DNA of 64,000 nucleotides from Siphonodentalium dalli (lineage: Eukaryota; Mollusca; Scaphopoda; Gadilida; Siphonodentaliidae), in contig CP136069.1 in assembly GCA_032622095.1 (NCBI GenBank), forward strand, positions 122,380,126 to 122,444,125, written 5' to 3'. Shown here one piece after another: positions 47,623 through 58,799 of the stretch; positions within the stretch are counted from its first letter, which is position 1, and every line of letters starts with the position of its first letter. The position numbers and the translations under genes were made by a program. Below the pieces are notes generated by a model, which worked only from the letters and a program-made list of their open reading frames with translations, was not told where the DNA came from and searched no databases.

Positions 47623-47749
47623 CTCGACTCCAGCATGGTCTCGAAAGACTTCCTTGTACTCGATCAGACCTAGTGCTTCCAGCCACGTGTCTATGGCAAT
47701 ATGTTTCCCGGCCATGTCCGAACTTCTCCGATGGCGGTCTAGAACCAAC
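47623..47749 (-). CDS. BCAR3/SH2D3-like adaptor, first SAM exon
   Basis: Acceptor TTTCACAG ends at 47750 and donor GTCAGTAC starts at 47622. One leading base, then LVLDRHRRSSDMAGKHIAID followed by TWLEALGLIEYKEVFRDHAG and VE. WLEALGLIEYKEVF is a classic SAM helix 1-2 start (WLxxLGLxxYxxxF). An internal Met (MAGK) could serve as a start, but the open acceptor and the upstream frame suggest the protein begins earlier. Identity with the BCAR3-like gene rests on strand, order and the downstream phase chain; the SAM half at 43944 is its natural continuation. Confidence 0.78.
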
Positions 47750-48156
47750 CTGTGAAAGATATCGCATCTTTGTAAATATACTGCAGAACAACGTCAAATT
47801 CGAAGACGATAGCGCAAGGATTATAATTTGTTTTGGCAGCTAGTTTAAACAATTCAATTCAGTTCAATTTTATTTGCTCATCATCATGTAGATATACAGA
47901 GATCAATATCATGAGTATATATAAATATAATAAATAAATTATGTGCGCATGCGTGCAGATTGTATTGTACAAGCATATACATTTAAAATAATTCGTCAGT
48001 TATGTGTAGTACATATACATGTATATATGCAATAAATTAATTGTAAGATATATAGTACGACAGTATAATTCTATTCCATGTATAATTTTAAAGTGACACA
48101 CATAATATGCATGTACAAACATGTTTAATGCAGAATGTATATACATATACTCGCTC

Positions 48157-49143
48157 CATGCTGGGTATTCCGGCCGGTATATAGTTGTCGGTTGCTGATT
48201 GGTTGTCAGTCGGCGATTAGCAGGTTTCAGTGGGAAAATCGTGGGTAGAACTCTATTTCGTTGCGTTTTTGAATGGATATTTTGGGCTTTGTATTTTTTG
48301 GCCTATGGTCCAGTCAACTGGCGGTCTTATAGCCCAGCACATGAACATCGTATAAGAGTCGTACATACATTAAAATGGAGAAATTTATAAAAACGTGATT
48401 CTCAAATGTTTCCCCATGTACCATTGACTTATTTAAATCAATGTTTATTCTACGGGTAAGCATCATGTACTGTAGACAGATATCTTCCGATATAATTCGT
48501 ATAGTGACAAACAGAAAACTTGGTATATATGCGCGAAATATGAACATGTTAAATGGTATTTTGTCGAAAAAAATGAATTCATTGTGGCATAAATGAGTAT
48601 TGACATAAACGGTAAATAGCATTCGGAGACTAGCTATATCAAAGTGCTATATCTTTTTCGTACAGTATACCTCTATAAAAAAAATCATGTTTCGACAGAC
48701 ACTGAAAACCCAATCGAGAATATCTTACTACACGTCAACTCCAAAGACATGTTTCTTCAACATAAGAAGACCATCCAAAGATACTATGCAGATTTGAAGG
48801 CGTTATATATGGACGGAAAACTCATAACAATCACTTTAGCACCGTATACGTGTTCGTTGGAATGTACATAGGATCCCCATACGTGCTGGCATCCAATGGT
48901 CAATAATAGTCCCAGGCATCTAAGCCATTTATACAAAGATTAGACACCAATTTCCCCTTCAAATACACGAAGAAAACGCGTCCTATATATAACGACTATA
49001 CTCTTATCGGTACCAACTGCACGATGTTTCGCGCCGACTAACAACTATTTACCGCCCGACAACTATTTACCGCCCGACAACTATTTACCGCAGAACAATT
49101 ATTTGCCGCACGACAACTATTTACCGCACCGAATACCCAGCTA
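48157..49143. mobile_element. ~990-bp element with inverted ends and subterminal 19-bp repeats
   Basis: GCTGGGTATTCCGGCCGGTA then TATAGTTGTCGG at the left (48159-48190) is the inverse of the right end (49109-49142: CCGACAACTATTTACCGCAC-type text ending GAATACCCAGC). At the right, GACAACTATTTACCGCCC is repeated five times (49037-49130). The open frames inside (48199-48390 and 48644-48871, plus) show no transposase motif; the latter has a protein-like C-terminus (KTIQRYYADLKALYMDGKLI) of unknown origin. Confidence 0.7.
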
Positions 49144-49149
49144 GGACTC

Positions 49150-50390
49150 AGTTAGTTCTGTTAATGGCTTCGTATGTGCGTGAACAAACTGGTATTTCTT
49201 ATATAAATGGCAATGCTACGATCGGAACCGCACATTGGAATGTCCCTCAACTATATAGTTGCCTATTTTCGCCAATGTCGGGTTACAGCCCACGACCTCC
49301 TCGTGTGGATTCGACAGCAGCTATATAGTATGATCATAATAATATTATTTAGATGAGAGACTTTATATCACACTTCGCATACCAAGCATCAAGAGACTAT
49401 AATATTTGATACGTAGTGTCTGGAATACCCACCTAATCGTGAATGGTGGTTGTAAAAACTGTTTCAATGCTAATGTTGACGTGCTACGTGTGAAGTTCGG
49501 TGGGCACAGGCTAAACAGAATAATCGGCTAAGGCATAAACGAGCCTGTAATTTATGCCCCTTGCCCTATGTGCATGCTTACGCCGTCCCTGGTTATGTAC
49601 ATATTGCCGTAATATGAACATTCCCTATTCAACATCCCACACCCACCATGTCAACAATTCCAGGAATGCCAGCTAAGCGACGATATAAATGTTAGATGAA
49701 TGGACTGATAACACTCTAGGCCAGATCCGGTGCGTGTTTATGATATGATATAATGGCGTTGCTGAGCACCATCCATATATGAGTAATCATAAAATTTAAT
49801 TTATAATGATCCTGAATAACATGAAGTGTCAGGAAATTAAATTTATAGTGCCTGTCTGCAGCACCAATTACTGAATGCTCAACAAATTTTGTTTTATGTT
49901 TGTTCGGTATGCATATACATGTAACACTGATGGTACATGTAATAAACCAATGGGAAGGTACCAGCGATGAACTGGCCAAAATGGAAATCCCTGAAACTAT
50001 CCCTATGTAATAAATAACTAAACCATAATGGACATGAAAGGGTTGCAATGCATGACCTCCCGCGCACCACCCACTGAATTTGTACATATCACAACAAATA
50101 GCCACAACACAACAAATGATGCCAAACAATGACGACATGCATGGTGAGATAAATTATTATAAAGTATATCACGCATGGTGATCTTCCTAGTTGCAAATTA
50201 TTGAAATGCAAATATTTTAATTTTAATTTTAAATATTTATATTTATGTATCTCAAATGCCATGTATATTGGTTTATCGAGATTAAAGAATTGAATTGAAA
50301 TAAAAAAATTGAAATACCAGAATTCAGGGAATTCTCTGAAAACTTTCATCTCTGGAAAAACACCACATATTGGTTTAAATTGTTCTCATT
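49150..50390. other. Non-coding interval
   Basis: No supported gene. A 140-codon minus open frame (49716-50138) has a plausible length but no domain and no exon signals. Confidence 0.35.
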
Positions 50391-50394
50391 GTTT

Positions 50395-51570
50395 TATTTT
50401 CCAACCGATATAGTCAGAGAGGAATTTGTTGTTTTTAGACCAATAGCAGCATATGTTTCTATATACATTTGGACAAAATAATGGTTTGAAATGGCCATCG
50501 GTTGGAAATTTTCCAACCTTAATTACAGTACAACATATTTTATCATTAAACCCAATGTTAAATTTATCACGGGTTTGGCTCTCGTGCGAAATATTCAGAC
50601 GTCACACGTGACCTGAGTGACTTCATAAAGGAAGATGGGAACATCACAAACACTTCGTTAAAATCCCTTTCGACGATGAACACCGATAACAAATTCCATT
50701 GAGAATATATATAACGCATGGCTCAGGTACTGGGGCGGAAGGACAAAACAATCATTTCAAGATAGGACAACGGGACAGAAACGCGAAGGCCATTGGCCCC
50801 TCTTTTGAATGTACTGAGATGGAAAACCTCCAAATCCAATTAATTCAGATCAAATAACCCATGAGTGAGATATATTCCCGGACGGACAAAACATTAAATA
50901 AACACAGAATGATAACTCGAGAATTGAAATGCAAACAACGTCATTTGCACCTCTTTTGAAAGCAGTCATGATGGCGAACCTCCATTTCAAATTTCATTAA
51001 GGTTGGATAACACATGGCTGAGATGCATCTGCGCGGAAGGACAAAAACATGAACCTCCATACCCCCCCCCCAAAGCTAAATATATAGACTGGTTGGTACA
51101 TGTAAACAACTTAAGACGTGTGTCAGGGAGCTATTTGTGTTGTCTGTTGCGGGTAGGTTTGTCCAACTTAGAATTTCCCAATTGCTGCTGAATTGCACCC
51201 TTCCCTTGATCCAGGCCGAATTTACCAGTCCGGGAAATTCCATTGTCATGAACCAGGCCGAAGTTCTGAGTCCGATCAATTCCACCCATTGGGGATGGAG
51301 TTTTCCAATTTTACACAAACATCCTAAATGTTGAATATTTCCAACAAACCACTTCTATGGTTGGAACATTTCCAACTTATGGTCAGCATAGTCCAAAGGG
51401 TTGACTGAAATGTTAGAAACTATTCTATATTTGGTCTAAAATTTATAATTTCTGACTAAAAACTAACTTAAATACTGACTGGAAACTCAACTATCAGAAT
51501 AATTTAAGCTATGTTTAATCTGAAATGTCCAACTTGTGTTGTGTCAGGAACGAAATTTTCAACTGTTGCC
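50395..51570. repeat. Diverged repeats: TTGGAAA family and two ~250-bp units
   Basis: GGTTGGAAATTTTCCAACCT (50500) and TTGGAACATTTCCAACTTAT (51362) belong to the 42.7-kb family. Between them, two units share GAAATTC/AAATCCAATTAA-type text, CATGGCTCAGGTACTGGGG versus CATGGCTGAGATGCATCTG, GCGGAAGGACAAAA and CCTCTTTTGAAAGCAG versus CCTCTTTTGAATGTAC (about 50690-50860 and 50940-51060). Confidence 0.6.
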
Positions 51571-51652
51571 GCCTTACTAACCAAAATTGACGTGTGATTG
51601 GAAACGAACACCTTTCTCCGCCGCCTCAGACTGTACGTGGGAGCCACATACT

Positions 51653-52710
51653 TACTCACCCCTGGTCAAGTGGTCCTGCTAATATGCTATGATGTTGGTG
51701 ACCGTGCTGATTTTCTATGATGCGGGTAGGGCAAACTGATGCCGTTACGAAAAAGTACAGTTATTTTTTTCTAAAGTTGTCAATATCGCGGGTGTTACCG
51801 AACATATATATTTTTTGAAAAATATAATAATGCCTGCGCTGGTGTTTCTAAAAGGAACACCGCGAAAAAGACAAATTAAAATAAGAGCACGCCGTCGGGG
51901 CGTGGCATAATACGCCCGTTTCTGGAGTAGAATGGGGCATGTAGACAGAACCCATATTTGAACTTGATCTGTATACCAAATTTGGTTCATTTCACGCGAT
52001 TCAATCTAAAGTTATCATCTGGAAACCGCATATCAGGTAAAATCTAAGTCGAAAAAGCGGTATAACTCAGTCAAAATAATGCGGACGAAACCCATATTCG
52101 AACTTGATCTGTATTTTGGGGTGGTAAACTGATATTCCAAATTTGGTTCAGTTCACCTGATTCAATCTAAAGTTATCATCCGGAAACCGCAAATCAGGTA
52201 ACATATAAGTCGAAAAAGGGGCATAACTCAGTCAACATCATGCGGACAAACCCATAATCGAACTTGATCTGTATTTTGGTGTGGTAAACTAACATACCAA
52301 ATTTGGTTCAGTTCACTTGATTCAATCTAAAGTCATCATCCGGAAACCGCAAATCAGGTAAAATCTAAGTCGAAAAAGAGACATAACTTAGTCAAAATAA
52401 TGCGGACGAAACCCATATTCGAACTTGATCTGTACTTTGGGGTGGTAAACTAATATACCAAATTTGGTTCAGTTCACTCGATTCAAATCTAAAGTTATCA
52501 TCCGGAAATCAAAAGCGGACGGACGGACGACGGATGGACGGCTAGACGGACGGACAACCCATTTACATAATACGACCGTTTTTACAAACGGGCGTATACA
52601 AATATAACGGTACTCTTTGTTGAAGTATGTCCTAACAGCATCATAGTTATTTAGCAGGACCCAACCGCATCATGGCACATTAGCAGGACCACTTGACCAG
52701 GGGTGTTACT
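51653..52710. mobile_element. ~1.05-kb element with inverted ends around a ~165-bp tandem core
   Basis: CCCCTGGTCAAGTGGTCCTG, CTAATATGCTATGATG (51659-51694) is mirrored at 52666-52703. Inside, four tandem units of about 150-170 bp repeat CGAACTTGATCTGTATTTTG, ACCAAATTTGGTTCAGTTCA, TTCAATCTAAAGTTATCATC, CGGAAACCGCAAATCAGGTA and AAGTCGAAAAAG (about 51945-52505), ending in a GGACGGACGGACGACGGATG tail. ATACGCCCGTTTCTG (51909) and ACAAACGGGCGTAT (52590) form an inner inverted pair. The plan of inverted ends plus core tandem repeats recalls bivalve pearl-type elements; that comparison is from memory. Confidence 0.8.
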
Positions 52711-52719
52711 TGTTAATTT

Positions 52720-53640
52720 CGGGGCTCGGTCGTATGGATTCGCAGGTAAACAAATAAGGTAATGCACACACATTTACCTTATACACACCTGTTAAAAACG
52801 GTTGCATACATCTGCTATTCAGCTCACCTGTCTCAGGAATAAAACGTATGACCATCATAATCCCGTTATATCAGCAAAGGTGAATAATAATCCAAAGTCT
52901 GCGTTCTACCATCCCACATCCTTAGTTGTCCTAGTTTTAGAATGTTAACAATGTGGTGGTCGAAGTAATGTAACCACCAATTCACTGATAAAGGAATCAA
53001 ATATCGTCTGTATTGTTATTCGACCATGTCGGTGTCGTGCGCTATTCCTAATGTAAACATTTAATCGGACGACAATGGCTTTATGCAGTGGTACTGCTAT
53101 AATATGAAGGTATACGGCGTACTTTTGTACTCCAATTCCGAGTCTCAGTTATATATGAGGTCACAATGCTCAAGCGCTCACTGTTGCATTAAAATTTGAG
53201 TTTTTAGCTCATGCCTGGCTGACTCCATGAGTACGAGAGCAAGAGATGTGGTATGTCATCAATGGGCTATTCAAATGAGCCCTTTGTTAGTATGACAACA
53301 CTGGTTTTCACTTTAGTTATCTTATTAAATCGTATTAAAGTTGAAGCCAGCTACACCTTTCATTTATTAAATGCCTACTATAGGAAGGTGTATCATTATG
53401 TACGGCGAATGATTTAAACAGTAATGGGGTGCAGCCGTATGACAACGGGAGTACACTCAAGAGATATTTGAACAGTGGATCACATCAACATTGGACTAAA
53501 TAGTATAGTATTTATTATTCATTTACGATGCTCGAAGCTACAAAGTGATAGAGGGTTTTCGATAAATCGCTATTTAGTGTTAAAAAACATAAACAAAATA
53601 ATGGATATGGGATCGGTGGACTAATGCCAAAATAAAATAC
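52720..53640. other. Non-coding interval
   Basis: No gene or clear repeat recognised between the tandem-core element and the second LINE. Confidence 0.4.
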
Positions 53641-53651
53641 TTCTCTGTTTG

Positions 53652-54790
53652 CGATAACATACATAAATGACCTCGATAAAGGAATAAAATCAAATGTAAG
53701 ACTATTTGCCGATGACACTCTATTATACAAGACTATACATACACCGGAAGATGCAGAGGAACTACAAAAGGACATCAGATCACTAGAAGAGTGGGAGAAT
53801 AAATGGAAAATGAGCTTCAATCCAGCTAAATGTGAAGCAATGCATATAACCCATTCGCAGAATATTATCGATTCAGAATACTCACTCCATGGGATACAAT
53901 TAAAAAAGGCGCAGAAGACAAAATATCTTGGAGTGACTATTACATCAAATATGTCATGGAATCAGCATATAGACAATACAGCTGCCAAGGCTAACAGGAC
54001 GCTGAATTTTCTGAAGAGAAATCTACAGATAAGTTCTCATCATCTGAAGGCGACTGCGTACAAGTCTTTAGTAAGGCCATTAATGGAATATGCACCGACT
54101 GTATGGGATCCATATACAGAGAAGAATATAGATGCATTGGAGAAAGTCCAACGACGCGCTGCTAGATATGCTCTCAACAGATTCAGAAGAACATCCAGCG
54201 TATCAGACATGATAGATAATCTGAGATGGCACTCTTTACAGTCCAGGAGGCACCAGGCTCGATTATTCATGATGCACAAAATTCACCATCAACATGCTGC
54301 AATAAAAATTGACGAATATGCTAAAAGAACAAGAGAATCCAGGCACACTAATGCGGCTGGCTACCTAATTCCACAATCCAACTACGATTACCATAAATTT
54401 TCTTTCTTTCCCCGGACCATAAGAGAATGGAATGCTATACCAACAGAAATAGTCACAATCATTCCAGTCGATGAGTTCAGGACCAGGATGATGAACCAAC
54501 TATATCCATGCTGGACGTCCCAGAAAACCCATTCGACCCAGTGAAAAAACCAACAAAAAAAAACAAAAAAAACAAAAAAAACAAAAATCCAAATCAAATT
54601 CAAATCAAATTCAAATCAAATCAATTATTTTATCACAAACCCCAATCATGAAGAGAAATTATCGCCAGTCGTTGCCAAAATAAATTAGTCATAATCATCA
54701 GCCTGTTGATGGTGGACTGAAATCGGAAGAAGAAGAAGAAGAAGGGGAAATATTCCATTTTTTTTTTGCAATTTCAGCTGTAAGCGATAT
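53652..54790 (+). mobile_element. 5'-truncated LINE, RT C-terminal part with 3' end
   Basis: The sequence enters abruptly in an RT frame at about 53652 (ITYINDLDKG) and runs to TGA at 54542-54544, followed by an A-rich segment with CAAAAAAAA repeats, AAATTCAAATC repeats, and a 3' terminus of GAAGAAGAAGAAGAAG (about 54727-54745). Motifs: RLFADDTLLY (catalytic FADD), KTKYLGVTITSNMSWNQHI and ARLFMMHKIHHQ. It differs from the LINE at 3.5-7.1 kb in sequence and 3' tail, so it is a separate family, probably CR1/Nimb-like. The truncation is typical of incomplete target-primed reverse transcription. Confidence 0.9.
53810..54544 (+). pseudogene. LINE reverse transcriptase fragment (open C-terminal 244 codons)
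   Basis: Continuous open frame from within the RT palm/thumb to the stop, with no internal damage: MSFNPAKCEAMHIT, TKYLGVTI, then the long C-terminal domain with PLMEYAPTVWDPYTEKNI, VQRRAARYALNRFRR and SFFPRTIREWNAIPTEI, standard for CR1/jockey-type enzymes. In-frame codons extend upstream to about 53652 including the FADD motif. Lacking the endonuclease and most of the RT it is non-functional, but an intact 3' frame implies a young insertion. Confidence 0.88.
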
Positions 54791-54799
54791 AGTGTAGTC

Positions 54800-55200
54800 A
54801 CGATCCCATGGAACATGGTAGATCCATGTGTAATGAAAATGGGCCATTCATTGAATAAAACATGTTGTCCCTTGAATTCATTTACTCTGTAGTAAGATAT
54901 CTACCAACGTTGAGCTTAATATTTGTGGTTGCGGAAAACGATAAATATTCACATTGACACTCTTAACATGTAATTAAAGACTAACCTTCTGGAGAAAATC
55001 GAAAACAAAATTAAGGCAGGCAAGAAAATCTCAGCCAGCCAGGGTATCGGAAACAAAGATGTTTTTTTTTTGCCTAAAAATTAAAGATAACATTGCCTCC
55101 AACTATACTTCATATTTCATAAATACACGATAAAAATCACCAAGTTGGAATATTTATAATGTATTTCATAAAATGTTATTAAAATGCACAAATCAAAAAT
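54800..55200. other. Non-coding interval
   Basis: Nothing recognised apart from A- and T-rich tracts. Confidence 0.4.
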
Positions 55201-55204
55201 AACA

Positions 55205-55760
55205 TAAGATAAGCATCGGAGATCCTGTGGTCGAGTTGTATCTTAAGAAAACCTCTCTATACTTTAATAGTACCCATGAATCAAATTAATAATCATAATT
55301 CATAATCGGATTACGTTTGTTACAGTTATCACACTGCGTGAGTAGCGAAATAAGACATTCAGCAAACAATAATACAGGAGGCATAAGTTCTGAACAAAAT
55401 TCGGGCAGGACTGGTTTCGAACTCATCCAAGAGATTCATGAGTAGAAGCCGTGATCGAAATTTGGTCAAAATCGGGTCACGTTTGCTATATATAGAGCTA
55501 TCGCGTTTACGTCGTGAAAAAATACACCCGGTAAATAATCAAGGAGGCACAACTCTTGAAAAAATATTCCGACAGGACTGGTCTTCGAACTCATCAAAGT
55601 GATTCATGAGTAGAAGCCACACATTTGGTAAAAAATTATGTGACGGTTGTTTAGAGTTATATATATCGCGCGTATGTAAGGATACGGACGGGAAGACGGA
55701 CGGATGCCCGTCATCATCATTCACCAAACCATAGGTCGAGTTTGTCACGCAACTCGACCA
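55205..55760. repeat. Two ~180-bp tandem units with GACGGACGG tail
   Basis: AGGAGGCATAAGTTCTGAAC, GGCAGGACTGGTTTCGAACT and AGATTCATGAGTAGAAGCC (55377-55452) recur at 55544-55618 (AGGAGGCACAACTCTTG, ACAGGACTGGTCTTCGAAC, TGATTCATGAGTAGAAGCC). The block ends in GGACGGGAAGACGGACGGAT and a GGTCGAG...ACTCGACC inverted pair (55734-55760). The minus open frame 55539-55859 is a repeat translation. Confidence 0.8.
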
Positions 55761-55769
55761 AAAATGACT

Positions 55770-56950
55770 GTGTGCCTCCTTGCTCATTACGAGGTATTTG
55801 CTTTCAGTTGTTCGAAAACATATGACCATCCCATATGAACAGTAGACGTGTTCATACAAACGTTTTCTGCAAGTTGCCTCCGTTCTTTGATGAAATGGGG
55901 TACATGTAGTTGCAAATATGCATGGGCAAATAGAGCCTAATTTGAAAATGTCTCTACAGATTAAAATGTATCACTGTGCATGGTGTGGTATATTATTTTG
56001 TGGGTTAATTTCTGTCGGATAGCAGTTGATCATATCTGTGAAAATCACATGGGCAGAAATAGTCGCATAAGGAAATATGGAGAGGTTTTTTATTATTATT
56101 TTATCGATGACCTTGACCTTTTTATGATGACATTGACCTTTGTGTGGGTTCGTCATGCACCCATTTTGTGGGTCATTGATAGCAGACTGCATTTGTGTGA
56201 ACAAATTTGACCCTAACCGGGCTGGTGCTGTCGGACACCAGCTTTCCCCATGCTCCTCTTCAAAAAACTTCCGTTGCCATGGAAATACGAATTTCGAGCT
56301 AATTGCATACACCTCCTCACTGTATTTAAAAATTGAACTCTCGAAATTAATAAACGTTCATCTCTCGAGCCAATGTCTCCCGTCGATTTATTCGCACACA
56401 ACAAAGACATATAAATGTACAAATAAATTACACTATATCTGTTTAATTTCATTACATGAGATGCATCTGTTAAAGAGCATACCACATAAGCGAATTTATC
56501 GTGAAAATAAATCAACACCCCTCCATCACCACCCTCCACCCACGACACCCACCCATCCCACACGTTCTTCGTGTCTCGGATTCAGATGTCATGTTAAAAA
56601 TACAATGAATAGTGTGTCTGTCTATTTTATGCGTGATTGTATGTTTTTGTGCGTATTTGAAAGTTAATATGTACATGTTATTTTTTAAAACAGCTTTCAT
56701 CTCGATACAAAACAGCAGTAGATAATATAATACCTTTACAATAACATAATAGTAGTTGTAACTTGTGAATATCAACAAACATCGAAGCTGAGATTGTGAT
56801 ATAGTAGTTATTGGTTTACTAGTTCAGATAGATTTACTTTGGTACATTGTATGAACACTTCTTAAATCAGCTGGATTTGTTTCCATAATTAATTTACAGA
56901 AAATAAACAATTGCACATGTTAACCCTTTCTTTAGTAACTACTCATTATA
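55770..56950. other. Interval with overlapping open frames, no supported gene
   Basis: A 175-codon plus frame (56140-56667) and two minus frames (55971-56312, 56213-56563) overlap. None shows a domain or consistent codon bias, and the plus frame includes low-complexity PPPTTPTHPT. I would not call a gene. Confidence 0.4.
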
Positions 56951-56959
56951 GTTATACTT

Positions 56960-57059
56960 AAAGGTGGATTATCTCTTTGTAGACATGTATTATATAGTTA
57001 CCGGGGTATAAAGGTGGATTATCTCTTTGTAGACATGTATTATATAGTTACCGGGGTAT
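56960..57059. repeat. Perfect 50-bp tandem duplication
   Basis: AAAGGTGGATTATCTCTTTG through ACCGGGGTAT occurs twice without a mismatch, inside the left arm of the foldback element. The right arm has a single copy, so the duplication is recent and specific to this arm (or an assembly artefact). Confidence 0.97.
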
Positions 57060-57465
57060 AAAATATTAGATCTGAATCGAAGACTCCTGTCCAGAAATGC
57101 TTCTATCGATTAATATTCATTTTATTTCGAATATTTTCTGGTCTAAAAAGGTGTGGTTGTTTAGCTAACGAACAATAGTGGTTACTGTTAACAGAGACCA
57201 GACATTTTAGTGTGTAATTTTGTCACAAATAAACGTTAATTAGACTCATTATCGCTTATAACTATGGTACTTAGCCATAGGAACAGCCTAATGCTCTCTA
57301 TCGCTATATGGTATCACCCGAATGGTATGTTCTAATAGACAAATAAAGTGTCCCAATAAAATATTCGAAATAAAATCAATATTAATTTATAGAAGCCTTT
57401 CCGGACAGGGGTCTTCAGTTCATATTTATTATTTTATACCCACGCAACTATTTCAAATTTGTTAT

Positions 57466-57680
57466 TTAACCCTTTCAGTGTCAAGTCCGATTTTTGTATC
57501 AACCCATATTTCCTTGATCATTTTTCACATTTATTGACTATAATAATGTGATACATTGATGGAAAGAGCTCTTAGGGCTCTTTCCATCAATGTATCGCAT
57601 TATTATAATCAATAAATTTTAAAAATGATCAAGGAAATATGGGTTGATACAAAAATCGGACTTGGCACTGAAAGGGTTAA
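57466..57680. mobile_element. piggyBac-type palindromic MITE (TTAA target)
   Basis: Flanked by TTAA on both sides, with ends CCCTTTCAGTGTCAAGTCCG and CGGACTTGGCACTGAAAGGG. The arms continue as inverse copies (TTTTTGTATCAACCCATATT, TCCTTGATCATTTTT, AATAATGTGATACATTGATG) to a small loop at AAGAGCTCTTAGGGCTCTT. TTAA duplication plus CCCTTT termini are diagnostic of piggyBac-superfamily elements. No transposase; 207 bp internal. Confidence 0.93.
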
Positions 57681-58427
57681 AGAGATAACCCATATTTAAG
57701 TAAATGTTCAATAACATGTTCAACATGTCGTCTGTTGAACTTATTATCTGTATCATTTCCCACAAACGAATACGAATCCTTCTGCACTTGTGTTATCTGT
57801 CGTCTACTTATATCTCCTGAACACCCCACCCAGATGAATAATAGACCACACCAGCGTTCACTTTTGTGGCTAGTTGGATTAGAAAGGGTAAATCAACAGC
57901 TATCAAGTTCGAATGAATTTATTTGTTTGAAGATGTCCTCCGTCTGTGCATGGGAGGTGTATTCTTTCAAAATACAGAATTGTATAATTATTTACAACAT
58001 CTTGGCTTCAAAAACAATGACAAAACACCACTGTAGAATCTAAATATTGATCATGATGTGTACCTAATGTAATTTCTTATTTGGTTCACTTAGAATCTTT
58101 AGATAGGTCTGTCGAAATTTTATTTTTCTATTCGGACATGATAATGCAATATTGAATCGTAACTGATTATTGTTTCCATTGTATTTTATTTATGTATACT
58201 TGTAATTACAGTAAGTTCCAATATTCGGAACAAACCCTGGAAAGTTCCAATTTGTATATAGTGTATATACGATTATGTACCATTATAATGGATGAGAATA
58301 ATAAAGCATTACTTAGTTTTTAAAAAAGTAACTTAAACAAAAATATGACATGTATGAAAACAATGCACACATGTGTCGAACTATCTATTTATTTTATTTA
58401 ATTATTGGTGTTTATCGTTACTTTCAG

Positions 58428-58769
58428 CAGCCATGGCTATATTACGACGTTTCCAGTTTTATTGGTGGAGGGAAAAGTCCGTGCACTAAGATAAATCTAG
58501 CAGTGATTTCATTGGCTGGAAGAATGACCCGTTGTGTCCGGCGAAACCACGGACCATCGGCGAGTAACTTAGATGGAGTTCCCTTAGATATGGGATACAT
58601 GTCAGCGATGACACCATCGATAATTGAACCCATATCGCCAGCGCTGGACAGCGAGTCGGTCTGGAACAGAGCACCTTGTCGACTGAGACACCGATCCCCT
58701 CCCCGTGTCGAACTATCAGTCGTCCGCGGTAACGTTATTGAAGTCAATAGAGGTTACGAAAGAGTGTAA
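58428..58769 (+). CDS. Candidate terminal exon, unknown gene
   Basis: A good acceptor (TTATCGTTACTTTCAG) opens a 113-codon frame that is the only open one on the plus strand, ending at TAA 58767-58769. It reads QPWLYYDVSSFIGGGKSPC, GVPLDMGYMSAMTPSIIEPI and RLRHRSPPRVELSVVRG. The minus strand also has a 101-codon frame (58442-58747), so strand is uncertain. No family recognised; not clearly a transposon. Confidence 0.3.
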   Translation, partial: QPWLYYDVSSFIGGGKSPCTKINLAVISLAGRMTRCVRRNHGPSASNLDGVPLDMGYMSAMTPSIIEPISPALDSESVWNRAPCRLRHRSPPRVELSVVRGNVIEVNRGYERV

Positions 58770-58799
58770 CTGAAAACTGAATGGATGACAACATATTAA

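Larger units (their letters stand above)
56957..57700. mobile_element. Foldback element interrupted by a nested piggyBac-type MITE
   Basis: The left arm CTTAAAGGTGGATTATCTCT, TTACCGGGGTATAAAAT, TTCTATCGATTAATATTCAT, TTTATTTCGAATATTTTCTG (56957-57140) is the inverse of a right arm split in two: 57340-57465 and 57681-57700 (AGAGATAACCCATATTTAAG). Removing the 57470-57680 insertion restores an arm matching the left end over about 150 bp. A third partial copy lies at 36715-36866. Confidence 0.85.

Noticed and set aside
53515-53820. 101-codon minus frame
   Set aside because: Antisense of the 5'-truncated LINE reverse transcriptase.
56140-56667. 175-codon plus frame
   Set aside because: No domain, low-complexity Pro/Thr stretch, three overlapping frames on the other strand, and no exon signals.
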